From assembly GCA_051530055.1 (NCBI GenBank), contig CM121342.1:7936001-8000000 (forward strand): a stretch of 64,000 bases of DNA, written 5' to 3'. The notes under the pieces were generated by a model. It had not been told where the DNA came from, did no database searches, and saw only the letters and a program-made list of their open reading frames with translations. A program made the position numbers and the translations under genes. Positions within the stretch are counted from its first letter, which is position 1. Every line of letters begins with the position of its first letter. The stretch is from Neoechinorhynchus agilis (taxonomy: Eukaryota > Acanthocephala). Shown here in pieces: positions 33,805 to 46,479 of the stretch.

Positions 33805-36800
33805 TTTTAGGCTCAAGCGATCGATTTCCACAATAGCGACCGACTTACATTTATAGACTTCCTTTCTTGCGCACTTCATGGATTCCCGTGCTTTTTCAGT
33901 CGCTTCTCCCTTCTTAGTTTTCCATTAATTGGTTTTCTGAATCAACTTCCAACCCAACATTAAAAGTGCTCACCAATATAACAAGTGCCCGCGCGTTAAT
34001 TTTTTACAGTAACGTCATTGTCGGATGAAGAAATCTGCGTTGTGTGCGTGGAATGTCCCTATGTTTTCTCGCGGGTTTCATCTCGTTTTTCGGATAGTTT
34101 CCTAAATTGGTGATCGTAAATATTGATGGTGACCGAGCGGAAACGATCGATTTACATTTATTGACCATGCCTTTCTTGCGCACTTCATGGATCTCTGTTG
34201 AGTTTATAACTCCCTTCTCAGTTCTTAGTTTTCCATAAATTGGTTTTCTGAATTATATTCGAAACGAACGTTCAGCGTAGGCAGCAATATAACAAGTGTC
34301 CGCGCGTTAATTTTTAAGTGACGTCATTGTCGGATGAAGAAATCGGCGTTGTGTGCGTTGAATTTCCCTAAGTTTTCTCGCGGGTTTCATATCGGGTTTC
34401 GGCTGATTTGGCGATCGTAAATATTGATGGTTATCGAGCGGCAACGATCGATTTGAATTTATTGACCATTCTTTCCTTGCGCACTTCATGGATCTCTGTT
34501 CAATTTGTAACTCCCTTCTCAGTTCTTAGTTTTCCATAAATTGGTTTTCTGAATTATATTCGAAACGAACGTTCAGCGTAGGCAGCAATATAACAAGTGC
34601 CCGCGCGTTAATTTTTAAGTGACGTCATTGACGGGTGAAGAAATCGGCGTTGTGTTCTCAGAATGTCCCTAAGTTTTCTCGCGGGTTTCATCTCGGTTTT
34701 CGGCTAATTTGGTGATCGTAAATATCGATGGCGACCGTGCGGAAAGGATCGATTTACATTTATTGACCATGCCTTCCTTGCGCACTTCATGGATCTCTGT
34801 TGAGTTTATAACTCCCTTCTCAGTTTTTAATTTTCCAAAAATTGGTTTTCTTAATTATATTCGAAACGAACGTTCAGCGTAGGCAGCAATATAACAAGTG
34901 TCCGCGCGTTAATTTTTTACAGTGACGTCATTGTCGAACGAAGAAATCGGCGTTGTGTGCGTTGAATGTCCCTAAGTTTTCTCGCGGGTTTCATCTCGGT
35001 TTTCGGCTACTTTCCTTATTTGGCGATCGTAAATATTGATGGTTATCGAGCGGAAACGATCGATTTGAATTTATTGACCATTCCTTCCTTGCGCACTTCA
35101 TGGATCTCTGTTCAATTTGTAACTCCCTTCTCAGTTCTTAGTTTTCCATAAATTGGTTTTCTGAATTATATTCGAAACGAACGTTCAGCGTAGGCAGCAA
35201 TATAACAAGTGCCCGCGCGTTAATTTTTAAGTGACGTCATTGTCGGATGAAGAAATCGGCGTTGTGTGCGTTGAATGTCCCTAAGTTTTCTCGCGGGTTT
35301 CATATCGGGTTTCGGCTGTTTCCTAATTTTGTGATCGTAAATATTGATGGCGATCGAGCGGAAACGATCGATTTACATTTATTGACCATTCCTTCCTTGC
35401 GCACTTCATGGATCCCTGTTCAATTTATAACTCGCTTTTCAGTTCTTAGTTTTCTATAAATTGGTTTTCTGAATTATATTTTAAAAGAACGTTCAGCGTA
35501 GGCAGCAATATAACAAGTGCCCGCGCGTTAATTTTTAAGTGACGTCATTGTCGGGTGAAGAAATCGGCGTTGTGTTCTCAGAATGTCCCTAAGTTTTCTC
35601 GCGGGTTTCATCTCGGTTTTCGGCTAATTTCCAATTTGGTGATCGTAAATATTGATGGCGACCGAGCGGAAACGATCGATTTACATTTATTGACCATTCC
35701 TTCCTTGCGCACTTCATGGATCCCTGTTCAATTTATAACTCCCTTCTCAGTTCTTAGTTTTCCATAAATTGGTTTTCTGAATTATATTCGAAACGAACGT
35801 TCAGCGTAGGCAGCAATATAACAAGTGCCCGCGCGTTAATTTTTAAAGTGACGTCATTGTCGGATGAAGAAATCGGCGTTGTGTGCGTTGAATGTCCCTA
35901 AGTTTTCTCGCGGGTTTCATATCGGGTTTCGGCTGATTTCCTGATTTTGTGATCGTAAATATTGATGGCGACCGAGCGGAAACGATCGATTTAAATTTAT
36001 TGACCATTCCTTCCTTGCGCACTTCATGGATCTCTGTTCAATTTATAACTCGCTTCTCAGTTCTTAGTTTTCCATAAATTGGTTTTCTGAATTATATTCG
36101 AAACGAACGTTCAGCGTAGGCAGCAATATAACAAGTGCCCGCGCGTTAATTTTTAAAGTGACGTCATTGTCGGATGAAGAAATCGGCGTTGTGTGCGTTG
36201 AATGTCCCTAAGTTTTCTCGCGGGTTTCATATCGGGTTTCGGCTAATTTTGTGATCGTAAATATTGATGGCGATCGAGCGGAAACGATCGATTTACATTT
36301 ATTGACCATTCCTTCCTTGCGCACTTCATGGATCCCTGTTCAATTTATAACTCGCTTCTCAGTTCTTAGTTTTCTATAAATTGGTTTTCTGAATTATATT
36401 CGAAACGAACGTTCAGCGTAGGCAGCAATATAACAAGTGCCCGCGCGTTAATTTTTAAGTGACGTCATTGTCGGGTGAAGAAATCGGCGTTGTGTTCTCA
36501 GAATGTCCCTAAGTTTTCTCGCGGGTTTCATCTCGGGTTTCGGCTAATTTCCAATTTGGTGATCGTAAATATTGATGGCGACCGAGCGGAAACGATCGAT
36601 TTACATTTATTGACCATTCCTTCCTTGCGCACTTCATGGATCCCTGTTCAATTTATAACTCGCTTCTCAGTTCTTAGTTTTCCATAAATTGGTTTTCTGA
36701 ATTATATTCGAAACGAACGTTCAGCGTAGGCAGCAATATAACAAGTGCCCGCGCGTTAATTTTTAAGTGACGTCATTGTCGGATGAAGAAATCGGCGTTG

Positions 36801-39800
36801 TGTGCGTTGAATGTCCCTAAGTTTTCTCGCGGGTTTCATCTCGGGTTTCGGCTAATTTGGTGATCGTAAATATTGATGGCGACCGAGCGGAAACGATCGA
36901 TTTACATTTATTGACCATTCCTTCCTTGCGCACTTCATGGATCTCTGTTCAATTTATAACTCCCTCTCAGTTCTTAGTTTTCCATAAATTGGTTTTCTGA
37001 ATTATATTCGAACGAACGTTCAGCGTAGGCAGCAATATAACAAGTGCCCGCGCGTTAATTTTTAAAGTGACGTCATTGTCGGATGAAGAAATCGGCGTTG
37101 TGTGCGTTGAATGTCCCTAAGTTTTCTCGCGGGTTTCATATCGGGTTTCGGCTGATTTGGCGATCGTAAATATTGATGGCAATCGAGCGGTAACGATCGA
37201 TTTGAATTTATTGACCATTCCTTCCTTGCGCACTTCATGGATCTCTGTTCAATTTATAACTCCCTTCTCAGTTCTTAGTTTTCCATAAATTGGTTTTCTG
37301 AATTATATTCGAAACGAACGTTCAGCGTAGGCAGCAATATAACAAGTGCCCGCGCGTTAATTTTTAAGTGACGTCATTGTCGGATGAAGAAATCGGCGTT
37401 GTGTGCGTTGAATGTCCCTAAGTTTTCTCGCGGGTTTCATCTCGGTTTTCGGCTAATTTGGTGATCGTAAATATTGATGGCGACCGAGCGGAAACGATCG
37501 ATTTACATTTATTGACCATTCCTTCCTTGCGCACTTCATGGATCCCTGTTCAATTTATAACTCCCTTCTCAGTTCTTAGTTTTCCATAAATTGGTTTTCT
37601 GAATTATATTCGAAACGAACGTTCAGCGTAGGCAGCAATATAACAAGTGCCCGCGCGTTAATTTTTAAAGTGACGTCATTGTCGGATGAAGAAATCGGCG
37701 TTGTGTGCGTTGAATGTCCCTAAGTTTTCTCGCGGGTTTCATCTCGGTTTTCGGCTAATTTGGTGATCGTAAATATTGATGGCGACCGTGCGGAAAGGAT
37801 CGATTTACATTTATTGACCATTCCTTCCTTGCGCACTTCATGGATCCCTGTTCAATTTATAACTCCCTTCTCAGTTCTTAGTTTTCCATAAATTGGTTTT
37901 CTGAATTATATTCGAAACGAACGTTCAGCGTAGGCAGCAATATAACAAGTGCCCGCGCGTTAATTTTTAAGAGTGACGTCATTGTCGGATGAAGAAATCG
38001 GCGTTGTGTGCGTTGAATGTCCCTAAGTTTTCTCGCGGGTTTCATCTCGGTTTTCGGCTAATTTGGTGATCGTAAATATTGATGGCGACCGTGCGGAAAG
38101 GATCGATTTGAATTTATTGACCATTCCTTCCTTGCGCACTTCATGGATCTCTGTTCAATTTATAACTCCCTGTCAGTTCTTAGTTTTCCATAAATTGGTT
38201 TTCTGAATTATATTCGAAACGAACGTTCAGCGTAGGCAGCAATATAACAAGTGCCCGCGCGTTAATTTTTAAGAGTGACGTCATTGTCGGATGAAGAAAT
38301 CGGCGTTGTGTGCGTTGAATGTCCCTAAGTTTTCTCGCGGGTTTCATCTCGGTTTTCGGCTAATTTTGTGATCGTAAATATTGATAGCGATCGAGCGGAA
38401 ACGATCGATTTACATTTATTGACCATTCCTTCCTTGCGCACTTCATGGATCCCTGTTCAACTTATAACTCGCTTTTCAGTTCTTAGTTTTCTATTAATTG
38501 GTTTTCCGAATTATATTTTAAAAGAACGTTCAGCGTAGGCAGCAATATAACAAGTGCCCGCGCGTTAATTTTTAAGTGACGTCATTGTCGGGTGAAGAAA
38601 TCGGCGTTGTGTTCTCAGAATGTCCCTAAGTTTTCTCGCGGGTTTCATCTCGGGTTTCGGCTAATTTCCCAATTTGGTGATCGTAAATATTGATGGCGAC
38701 CGAGCGGAAACGATCGCTTTACATTTATTGACCATTCCTTCCTTGCGCACTTCATGGATCCCTGTTCAATTTATAACTCCCTTCTCAGTTCTTAGTTTTC
38801 CATAAATTGGTTTTCTGAATTATATTCCAAAAGAACGTTCAGCGTAGGCAGCAATATTACAAGTACCCGCGAGTTAATTTTTAAGAGTGATGTCATTGTC
38901 GGATGAAGAAATCGGCGTTGTGTGCGTTGAATGTCCCTAAGTTTTCTCGCGGGTTTCATATCGGGTTTCGGCTGATTTCCTAATTTTGTGATCGTAAATA
39001 TTGATGGCGACCGAGCGAAAACGATCGATCTACATTTATTGACCATTCCTTCCTTGCGCACTTCATGGATCCCTGTTCAATTTATAACTCGCTTCTCAGT
39101 TCTTAGTTTTCCATAAATTGGTTTTCTGAATTATATTCGAAACGAACGTTCAGCGTAGGCAGCAATATAACAAGTGCCCGCGCGTTAATTTTTAAGTGAC
39201 GTCATTGTCGGATGAAGAAATCGGCGTTGTGTGCGTTGAATGTCCCTAAGTTTTCTCGCGGGTTTCATATCGGGTTTCGGCTGATTTGGCGATCGTAAAT
39301 ATTGATGGCAATCGAGCGGTAACGATCGATTTGAATTTATTGACCATTCCTTCCTTGCGCACTTCATGGATCTCTGTTCAATTTATAACTCCCTGTCAGT
39401 TCTTAGTTTTCCATAAATTGGTTTTCTGAATTATATTCGAAACGAACGTTCAGCGTAGGCAGCAATATAACAAGTGCCCGCGCGTTAATTTTTAAAGTGA
39501 CGTCATTGTCGGATGAAGAAATCGGCGTTGTGTGCGTTGAATGTCCCTAAGTTTTCTCGCGGGTTTCATCGGGTTTCGGCTGATTTGGCGATCGTAAATA
39601 TTGATGGCAATCGAGCGGTAACGATCGATTTGAATTTATTGACCATTCCTTCCTTGCGCACTTCATGGATCTCTGTTCAATTTATAACTCCCTTCTCAGT
39701 TCTTAGTTTTCCATAAATTGGTTTTCTGAATTATATTCGAAACGAACGTTCAGCGTAGGCAGCAATATAACAAGTGCCCGCGCGTTAATTTTTAAGTGAC

Positions 39801-41776
39801 GTCATTGTCGGATGAAGAAATCGGCGTTGTGTGCGTTGAATTTCCCTAAGTTTTCTCGCGGGTTTCATATCGGGTTTCGGCTGATTTCCTAATTTTGTGA
39901 TCGTAAATATTGATGGCGACCGAGCGAAAACGATCGATCTACATTTATTGACCATTCCTTCCTTGCGCACTTCATGGATCCCTGTTCAATTTGTAACTCG
40001 CTTCTCAGTTCTTAGTTTTCTATAAATTGGTTTTCTGAATTATATTCGAAACGAACGTTCAGCGTAGGCAGCAATATAACAAGTGCCCGCGCGTTAATTT
40101 TTAAGAGTGATGTCATTGTCGGATAAAGAAATCTGCGTTCTGTGCGTTGAATGTTCCTAAGTTTTCTCGCGGGTTTCATCTCGGGTTTCAGTTGATTTCC
40201 TAATTTTGTGATCGTAAATATTGATGGCGACCGAGCGAAAACGATCGATCTACATTTATTGACCATTCCTTCCTTGCGCACTTCATGGATCCCTGTTCAA
40301 TTTATAACTCGCTTCTTAGTTCTTAGTTTTCCATAAATTGGTTTTCTTAATTATATTCGAAACGAACGTTCAGCGTAGGCAGCAATATAACAAGTGTCCG
40401 CGCGTTAATTTTTTACAGTGACGTCATTGTCGAACGAAGAAATCGGCGTTGTGTGCGTTGAATGTCCCTAAGTTTTCTCGCGGGTTTCATATCGGGTTTC
40501 GGCTGATTTGGCGATCGTAAATATTGATGGCAATCGAGCGGTAACGATCGATTTGAATTTATTGACCATTCTTTCCTTGCGCACTTCATGGATCTCTGTT
40601 CAATTTGTAACTCCCTTCTCAGTTCTTAGTTTTCCATAAATTGGTTTTCTGAATTATATTCGAAACGAACGTTCAGCGTAGGCAGCAATATAACAAGTGC
40701 CCGCGCGTTAATTTTTAAGTGACGTCATTGACGGGTGAAGAAATCGGCGTTGTGTGCGTTGAATGTCCCTAAGTTTTCTCGCGGGTTTCATCTCGGTTTT
40801 CGGCTAATTTGGTGATCGTAAATATTGATGGCGACCGTGCGGAAAGGATCGATTTACATTTATTGACCATTCCTTCCTTGCGCACTTCATGGATCTCTGT
40901 TCAATTTATAACTCCCTTCTCAGTTCTTAGTTTTCCATAAATTGGTTTTCTGAATTATATTCGAAACGAACGTTCAGCGTAGGCAGCAATATAACAACTG
41001 CCCGCGCGTTAATTTTTAAGAGTGACGTCATTGTCGGATGAAGAAATCGGCGTTGTGTGCGTTGAATGTCCCTAAGTTTTCTCGCGGGTTTCATCTCGGT
41101 TTTCGGCTAATTTGGTGATCGTAAATATTGATGGCGACCGTGCGGAAAGGATCGATTTGAATTTATTGACCATTCCTTCCTTGCGCACTTCATGGATCTC
41201 TGTTCAATTTATAACTCCCTCTCAGTTCTTAGTTTTCCATAAATTGGTTTTCTGAATTATATTCGAAACGAACGTTCAGCGTAGGCAGCAATATAACAAG
41301 TGCCCGCGCGTTAATTTTTTAAGTGACGTCATTGTCGGATGAAGAAATCGGCGTTGTGTTCTTAGAATGTCCCTAAGTTTTCTCGCGGGTTTCATCTCGG
41401 TTTTCGGCTAATTTGGTGATCGTAAATATTGATGGCGACCGTGCGGAAAGGATCGATTTACATTTATTGACCATTCCTTCCTTGCGCACTTCATGGATCC
41501 CTGTTCAATTTATAACTCCCTTCTCAGTTCTTAGTTTTCCATAAATTGGTTTTCTGAATTATATTCGAAACGAACGTTCAGCGTAGGCAGCAATATAACA
41601 AGTGCCCGCGCGTTAATTTTTAAGAGTGACGTCATTGTCGGATGAAGAAATCGGCGTTGTGTGCGTTGAATGTCCCTAAGTTTTCTCGCGGGTTTCATAT
41701 CGGTTTTCGGCTAATTTGGTGATCGTAAATATTGATGGCGACCGTGCGGAAAGGATCGATTTACATTTATTGACCT
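33805..41776. repeat. Satellite of about 305 bp, 26 copies
   Basis: The anchor (A)GTGACGTCATTGTCGGATGA recurs 26 times from 34012 to 41628, mean spacing 304.6 bp, range about 300-314. Each unit has GCGATCGTAAATATTGATGG, ACGATCGAT, ATTGACCATTCCTTCCTTGC, GCGTAGGCAGCAATATAAC and CCCGCGCGTTAAT. Almost every unit contains the palindrome TGACGTCA and a CGATCG...CGATCG pair. Copies fall into sub-variants (GTGTGCGTTG against GTGTTCTCAG; GTAACGATCG against GAAACGATCG against GAAAGGATCG) that alternate in blocks, so local multi-unit duplications have occurred. The first unit (33805-34010) is the most diverged. The last breaks off at 41776. Short open frames within it follow the repeat and are not genes. 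Confidence 0.96.
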
Positions 41777-42041
41777 GTTATTTAGGTGAGGATGTTTTTG
41801 GGGATGTTCAATTTCCCAATCTCCATCTTAATTTCTATCGCGGGTTGTGCGGTCTGATGGTCCCAGCTAAATCTTTTTGAACCACCTGTTTAGAAACTAT
41901 AAGAAGCGAAGCACATTTTTATCACAACATTTTGTTTCTACTTGTGTCCGTGGTGGTGTGTAAGAACATTCGCGGCTTTGCAGTATGCAAGGGCCTCTAT
42001 GATTTGAGACATGGTTTTGTCTGAAATAGAACTGAATCTCG
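41777..42041. other. Intergenic, nothing recognised
   Basis: Unique sequence between the satellite and the frame at 42042. Confidence 0.4.
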
Positions 42042-42512
42042 TTATGAAAGTTTCGTAGTCGAAAACGTTAATCGCCTCTGATTCAATTGATTCATGGGCC
42101 AAACTGGAGCCGGGGATGAATTATCAGGCAATGCCATACGATCGGCTAAACGACACAACTCTTTGATGCTATTTTGAAGGGTGGACATAAAGTCTTCTCC
42201 TCCCTTTAAAATATCTTCAGCAACCTGTTTAATTAGTGAATAAGCTTCTGAGTAACTCTCTTCTTTGGATAACATAGTTGTCCTTGTGGGGAATGAACTG
42301 GTTGTGAAAGTGTAGTGTGGGGGATAGTCAGTAGGAGCTTCAGTCGTAGGGGTCCGGTCCATGTCATCCGGCTGCTCTAAATACTCAATGCCCTTGGCCA
42401 ATTGGTTTATGCTGAGGCGAAATTCCTGCTTACTACTATCACTCACTTCTTGATTGAAAACATTCATTAGTGGGAATTGATTCTTGGGCCCCGCCAGGAT
42501 TTTGTTTTGCAA
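42042..42512 (-). CDS. Unrecognised open frame, possible exon
   Basis: 156 codons from a TTG; the first ATG is at MNVFNQEVSDSSKQEFRLS (from about 42467). It has a Thr/Pro/Ser-rich centre (DRTPTTEAPTDYPPHYTF) and helical flanks (EAYSLIKQVAEDILKGGEDF). No known domain. The acceptor-like CCCAAG before it suggests an internal or last exon. Confidence 0.3.
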   Translation of the reverse strand: MQNKILAGPKNQFPLMNVFNQEVSDSSKQEFRLSINQLAKGIEYLEQPDDMDRTPTTEAPTDYPPHYTFTTSSFPTRTTMLSKEESYSEAYSLIKQVAEDILKGGEDFMSTLQNSIKELCRLADRMALPDNSSPAPVWPMNQLNQRRLTFSTTKLS

Positions 42513-43129
42513 GCTTGCCGCGGATCGTCAGTCATTCTTCTCGGTCTATATGACAATTGTTTCACTATGTCCTGCGCCGTGATACCGAAGGAGCTCGAAT
42601 TTATTTTGATATAAACTTAGTAATCTTAATAATCCGTAAAAAAATTTAATTACAGTAAAATTTGTAATCTATGAACGAATCATAATCCGAGGTTGTTCAG
42701 TTTTGCGAACTTTAGACGGAAGATCTGAAAGTCCCGCGTTATCGTTCGTGCAAAAAAATAAGTTTCTTTTATCCTGATTGCTAAGATCAAACACGATAAT
42801 TTGTTGCTCTTTATGCGAGAAAAATTTACGAGCGATAAATTGGGCGCAAATGGTTGTTTGTCAAGGGAACTGTTATTTCGAGTTTTTTTAAACAATTATT
42901 GTTAAGTTAATTGATCCTCGATTGAAGTTCAAAGTTGTATGCTTGTATTTTAGACTAAATCAGAACTTTATGAAAATGTTTAAAATATTTCTTATTTCGC
43001 GAAAAAGTTTGTCTTCAAAGTAAAGGACCCTGTTTTCAGTACGCTGCAATTGATCTTGGATTTCGAAAATTGTAACAAATACCTCGATTGTCTGCCGTTC
43101 AATAGTAAAGTTATCACTCAATGGTAGTT
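42513..43129. other. Intergenic, nothing recognised
   Basis: AT-rich. One 71-codon minus-strand frame with no recognisable content. Confidence 0.4.
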
Positions 43130-43905
43130 TTAAGAAGTTCGCTTAACCTTTACATATTGTCAGCGGTATTTTTAAATTTTAAGAATATCTTCAAGGAACT
43201 AACGTCCTAATTATTGCTGAGTTAACGAGGGTACTAGAAACAATCAACAAATATCGAGAGTTGAGATTTGCGTGGTGCATTCGCGATTTGATTATTGATT
43301 TGGAATTGCGTCTTTTACTGGAGAATGTGGAACAAAATGCCTATTGAAATTCTTGCTCCTCGCACTCTTTTTGCATAGTCGCATTAAGTCGCAGGATCTC
43401 TTGAACAATGTCCCAGAATTTGTCCTACTCTATCAGCACTGTCTTGGCTCTATGCGAAATATCAATCTTTTTTCCGGAATCACGAGTACAGCTCTCGTCT
43501 AAAAGTTATCTCGCAGATCAAGAAAGGTTTTTACAAGAAAAACTCGATCGTCTCACGGCCCGAGTTCCCCAGGTATTAATGGCAACGATCGGTCGACTGT
43601 TGACTGATTCAACAAATTACGAATCGGTGCAAAACCATGTACAGAATGTTCCTCCGTTGTTTTAATTTCGATATTCGTTGATGGATTTGCGTGAACGAGA
43701 TTGGAAGATGGGTTGTTTACCTGAACCGCTGGAAAGTACCGAGATTAGAATACAAGAAATGCAGGTACCACTCGATTTTATTTCCCATTTGAAAAGTATA
43801 ATCAACGGTTGCAAATCAATTAGGCATGTTCAAGTGGTTAATTGTAATATAGAACCCGATGTAGAAGACTTTGCTCCAGATAATCCATAATAAAGAATTT
43901 TCGAT
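43130..43905 (+). pseudogene. Partial second copy of the leucine-rich gene
   Basis: 43578-43905 repeats the 3' end of the gene at 30523-32310: CAACGATCGG.CGACTGT, then TTAATTTCGATATTCGTTG, then an almost unchanged coding stretch MDLRERDWKMGCLPEPLEST through to TPDNP/APDNP and TAATAAAG. About 27 codons corresponding to 32056-32082 are missing, the frame is shifted relative to the upstream part, and 9 bp (DTVYT) are missing near 43855. The 43130-43577 stretch has protein-like open sequence (VLETINKYRELRFAWCIRDL) that may belong to a diverged upstream part of the same family. Best read as a broken duplicate. Confidence 0.65.
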
Positions 43906-44273
43906 GAAGTGAACGTTTCTCACAATTGGAGTTTTATGATATTACCATACATTGAAGCGCAAAAACAGGCACAATTACAAATATCATTTTGTCTTTTTAA
44001 ATTTCAGGTAGATAATCACTTTTGGCTCAATGGCTTCACAATATTTGTTAAATACAGTGGAACGTTCATTATCCGGATATATTTTTTGTCAATTTCATGA
44101 ACCTCATAAAGGTACATTTTCCAACCGCAAAATGCTTATAGGTAGTTTCGCTTGTCAAAGGTGCGATACTCTCCAAGTAAAAGGAAATTATTGATTCGGT
44201 AAACAAAAGCGTGGAATATTAGGTTTGTTTATTGTATATAATTTAGTATAATAATTATTATTTTTAAATTGTT

Positions 44274-44453
44274 ATGGTTTCAAATTCGAAAAAGAATCGC
44301 AACGTCTTGAACCTAGAAACAAAAGTTGAAATATTGAATCGTCTTGAGAGTGCAATGGTACAGAAAAAAGTGATTATTTTCGACAATAAAGCTAAAATTA
44401 TGCAATTATCCTCCGATTTTGCTTCTTTTTTGGACCTAAGAAACGAAATTTAA
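44274..44453 (+). mobile_element. CENP-B/Tigger-type helix-turn-helix remnant
   Basis: The frame MVSNSKKNRNVLNLETKVEI followed by LNRLESA matches the start of pogo/Tigger transposases and CENP-B (basic patch, then V-L-x-L-E-x-K-x-E-I-L-x-R-L-E). It breaks off after KKV and reads LDLRNEI before a TAA at 44451-44453. The next kilobase has no clear DDE domain, so this is a fragment of a Tc1/mariner-superfamily DNA transposon or a captured HTH domain. Confidence 0.55.
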
Positions 44454-45366
44454 TGCCTATCGTGAATTGTTTTCCTTTCCTCATTGCCTCGTATGAATCT
44501 GCTGACAAGACGCGCTTCTTACCGCACGCCTTCTCTTAGGATACTTCTGAACGCAACCTTCATGAAATCGGACGAGTCCGTGTAAGGCTTAAAACAAGGA
44601 CAAAGCAATTCGGTAGGTTTTCACGTGCCATGAAATTATCGCTCCAATGAATGACATTATTAGCTATGATTTGTTGATCATCTCCTGTTATCAAAAATAA
44701 GCCGATATTTCTTATTATTACCAGTACTGAATGTGTAACAATTCCACGTCCAAACTCCATTCTGCTTCCGAAGACGCATCGAATCTATATAATTCGGAGC
44801 ATTGTTATATTGATGCAAAGGAAGACGATCGTAGACCAGGATGAACGGAAAAGTCTAAATATTTTGCCGGTTTATGTAATTGCTTGAAATCGGAACTGAA
44901 CAGTTCGCTAATATCTTCTTAAACGATGTCATCATCGACAGAACTTGCAACATCCAGTATTTGAGCTGGAGTTTTCTAAAGGCATTAAACGATGAGAATG
45001 TACTCGATTCTTCAGCTGAAGATTCATGGTTGAGCTCGGATTGATCATAATTCGTGTTTTTATGCTGATTTATCAATGATTTTGGATTTAGAATTCACTG
45101 CAGGTTTTCGCCTTTGTTTCGTTTGAATTAGCCTGATGTGTTTTGTTGTGATCCGGTTTATTGCGTTTTATCGACTTAAGTTTCTCGCCGATTCGTTTCT
45201 CTTGTCCGTAATAGGCTGATACGTTACCGTTCGATTTATGAACCTCCTCGGAGATTGAATTTTCGTGTCACATGATATTTGATAAACTCTACAGGAATTA
45301 TCGCTAAATTGCTCACATGGTAACGATTTTGCATCACGTTCAGTCAAATGAACGTAGATAAGAATT
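44454..45366. other. Possible remainder of the decayed transposon
   Basis: Short minus-strand frames at 44560-44760 (FLITGDDQQIIANN) and 44855-45076 have no certain identity. No terminal inverted repeats found by eye. Confidence 0.3.
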
Positions 45367-45771
45367 TTATGAACTTTTTTTGAACATTGAAAAGGACAAC
45401 AATAAACTCTGCAAAAAACCCCCTAAAAACAATTTTAGGAACGCAAAGGGCGAGCCATTTTTTTGTTGGCTGCTATGGCTGAGAATGTGGTATTGTGGTT
45501 CGGTACGAATAATTTGGTGGATTAGTTCATTCAACTGTTTGTATGTTGCTAAAATGGAAAGATTAGTCAGTGCACTATCGATTCTCGGATCTACTGTAAT
45601 TAATTGCATTGCTCGCTGATTCGAGGCCCAACGGAAACGCATATCACTCAATAGAAACGTTATTTGAAGAACTGAAGTTGTGAACGACGACATGGAGTCT
45701 CTAATCTGATTGCCTAGTACGTCCATAAATTGGTCGAGTTTATAGTTGTTCTCGTCCATGAAGTGAGTCAT
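45367..45771 (-). CDS. Unrecognised open frame, possible exon
   Basis: 134 codons from ATG at 45771: MTHFMDENNYKLDQFMDVLG, helical, with RFRWASNQRAMQLI and DPRIDSALTNLSILATYKQL. No signal peptide or known domain. It may form one gene with other minus-strand frames nearby (42042-42512, 46156-46420), but no junction is demonstrable. Confidence 0.35.
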   Translation of the reverse strand: MTHFMDENNYKLDQFMDVLGNQIRDSMSSFTTSVLQITFLLSDMRFRWASNQRAMQLITVDPRIDSALTNLSILATYKQLNELIHQIIRTEPQYHILSHSSQQKNGSPFAFLKLFLGGFLQSLLLSFSMFKKSS

Positions 45772-45974
45772 CGATCGGTTTGTACTCGTATGGTAAGTTT
45801 CAAAATAATCATTTTGCAGTATGGCTATTTAGTTTCAGCTTCTTGACCCCAACAATAAGTATTGTGTTGATCCAATGCCATTGTTGTTAAAAGACGCTTA
45901 AGGCACTTAATTCGAATAAACGACGTTGTACTGCAACTATGTTATGAAATCAACTTATATATAACACGTTTATT

Positions 45975-46150
45975 TTATACAAAGAAAGGTTTAGGAAGAC
46001 CCATGTACCTTTAGGTCCTCGTCCGTTAATATGGGAATATTTAAAGATAAAATCCATGAGTATGTGGAAGTGGGGAAAATTTTGTATCAAAGAATGACTT
46101 TAATTGAAATATTTCGTCCAATCACACTGGACTTCTTCAGTCAATTATTT
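45975..46150. repeat. Copy of palindrome-arm dispersed repeats
   Basis: TACAAAGAAAGGTTTAGGA and CCCATGTACCTTT.GGTCC match 24958-25015, and AATGACTTTAATTGAAATAT through TTCAGTCAATTATT matches 15565-15620. The hammerhead-like core is at 46112-46140 on the minus strand. Confidence 0.85.
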
Positions 46151-46155
46151 AAAAA

Positions 46156-46425
46156 TTAATTTGGCAACCTCAACGTCTTATCCGGAGGTATCCTCAACTT
46201 TAGGGAATAATCTATCTTGTTTTCCTCGAAAGTATTGGTTCCCTGAATGAGCATGGCCTCGATAATAACACGCTCAACCAGTGGGAAACCACATCGGAGT
46301 TCGTGTCCTGTTTCTTCAGTGAATAACGATGTTTCCTCATCCTCCCCCAAAGTTATTTGCCTGGCCAATACAACAGCGATCACAATCCAAGCAAGGTATT
46401 CTATATACTGCTTGGGCCTTCACGA
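46156..46425 (-). CDS. Unrecognised small protein with N-terminal hydrophobic segment
   Basis: Frame ending PPDKTLRLPN with TAA at 46158-46156. It starts after a stop with QYIEYLAWIVIAVVLARQ, a signal-anchor-like stretch, then an acidic part (LGEDEETSLFTEETGHELRC). No ATG in frame; GTG at 46383 is the only alternative. An upstream exon would be needed. Confidence 0.3.
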
Positions 46426-46479
46426 ATGCTCGGGCAGATCAGACCATGAAGATTATTTCTTCGTTTGGAAGCCTGCCAG

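Noticed and set aside
34966-41000. Repeated frames of 60-89 codons in the 305-bp satellite
   Set aside because: They occur in both orientations as a by-product of the repeat, and indels in neighbouring units break them.
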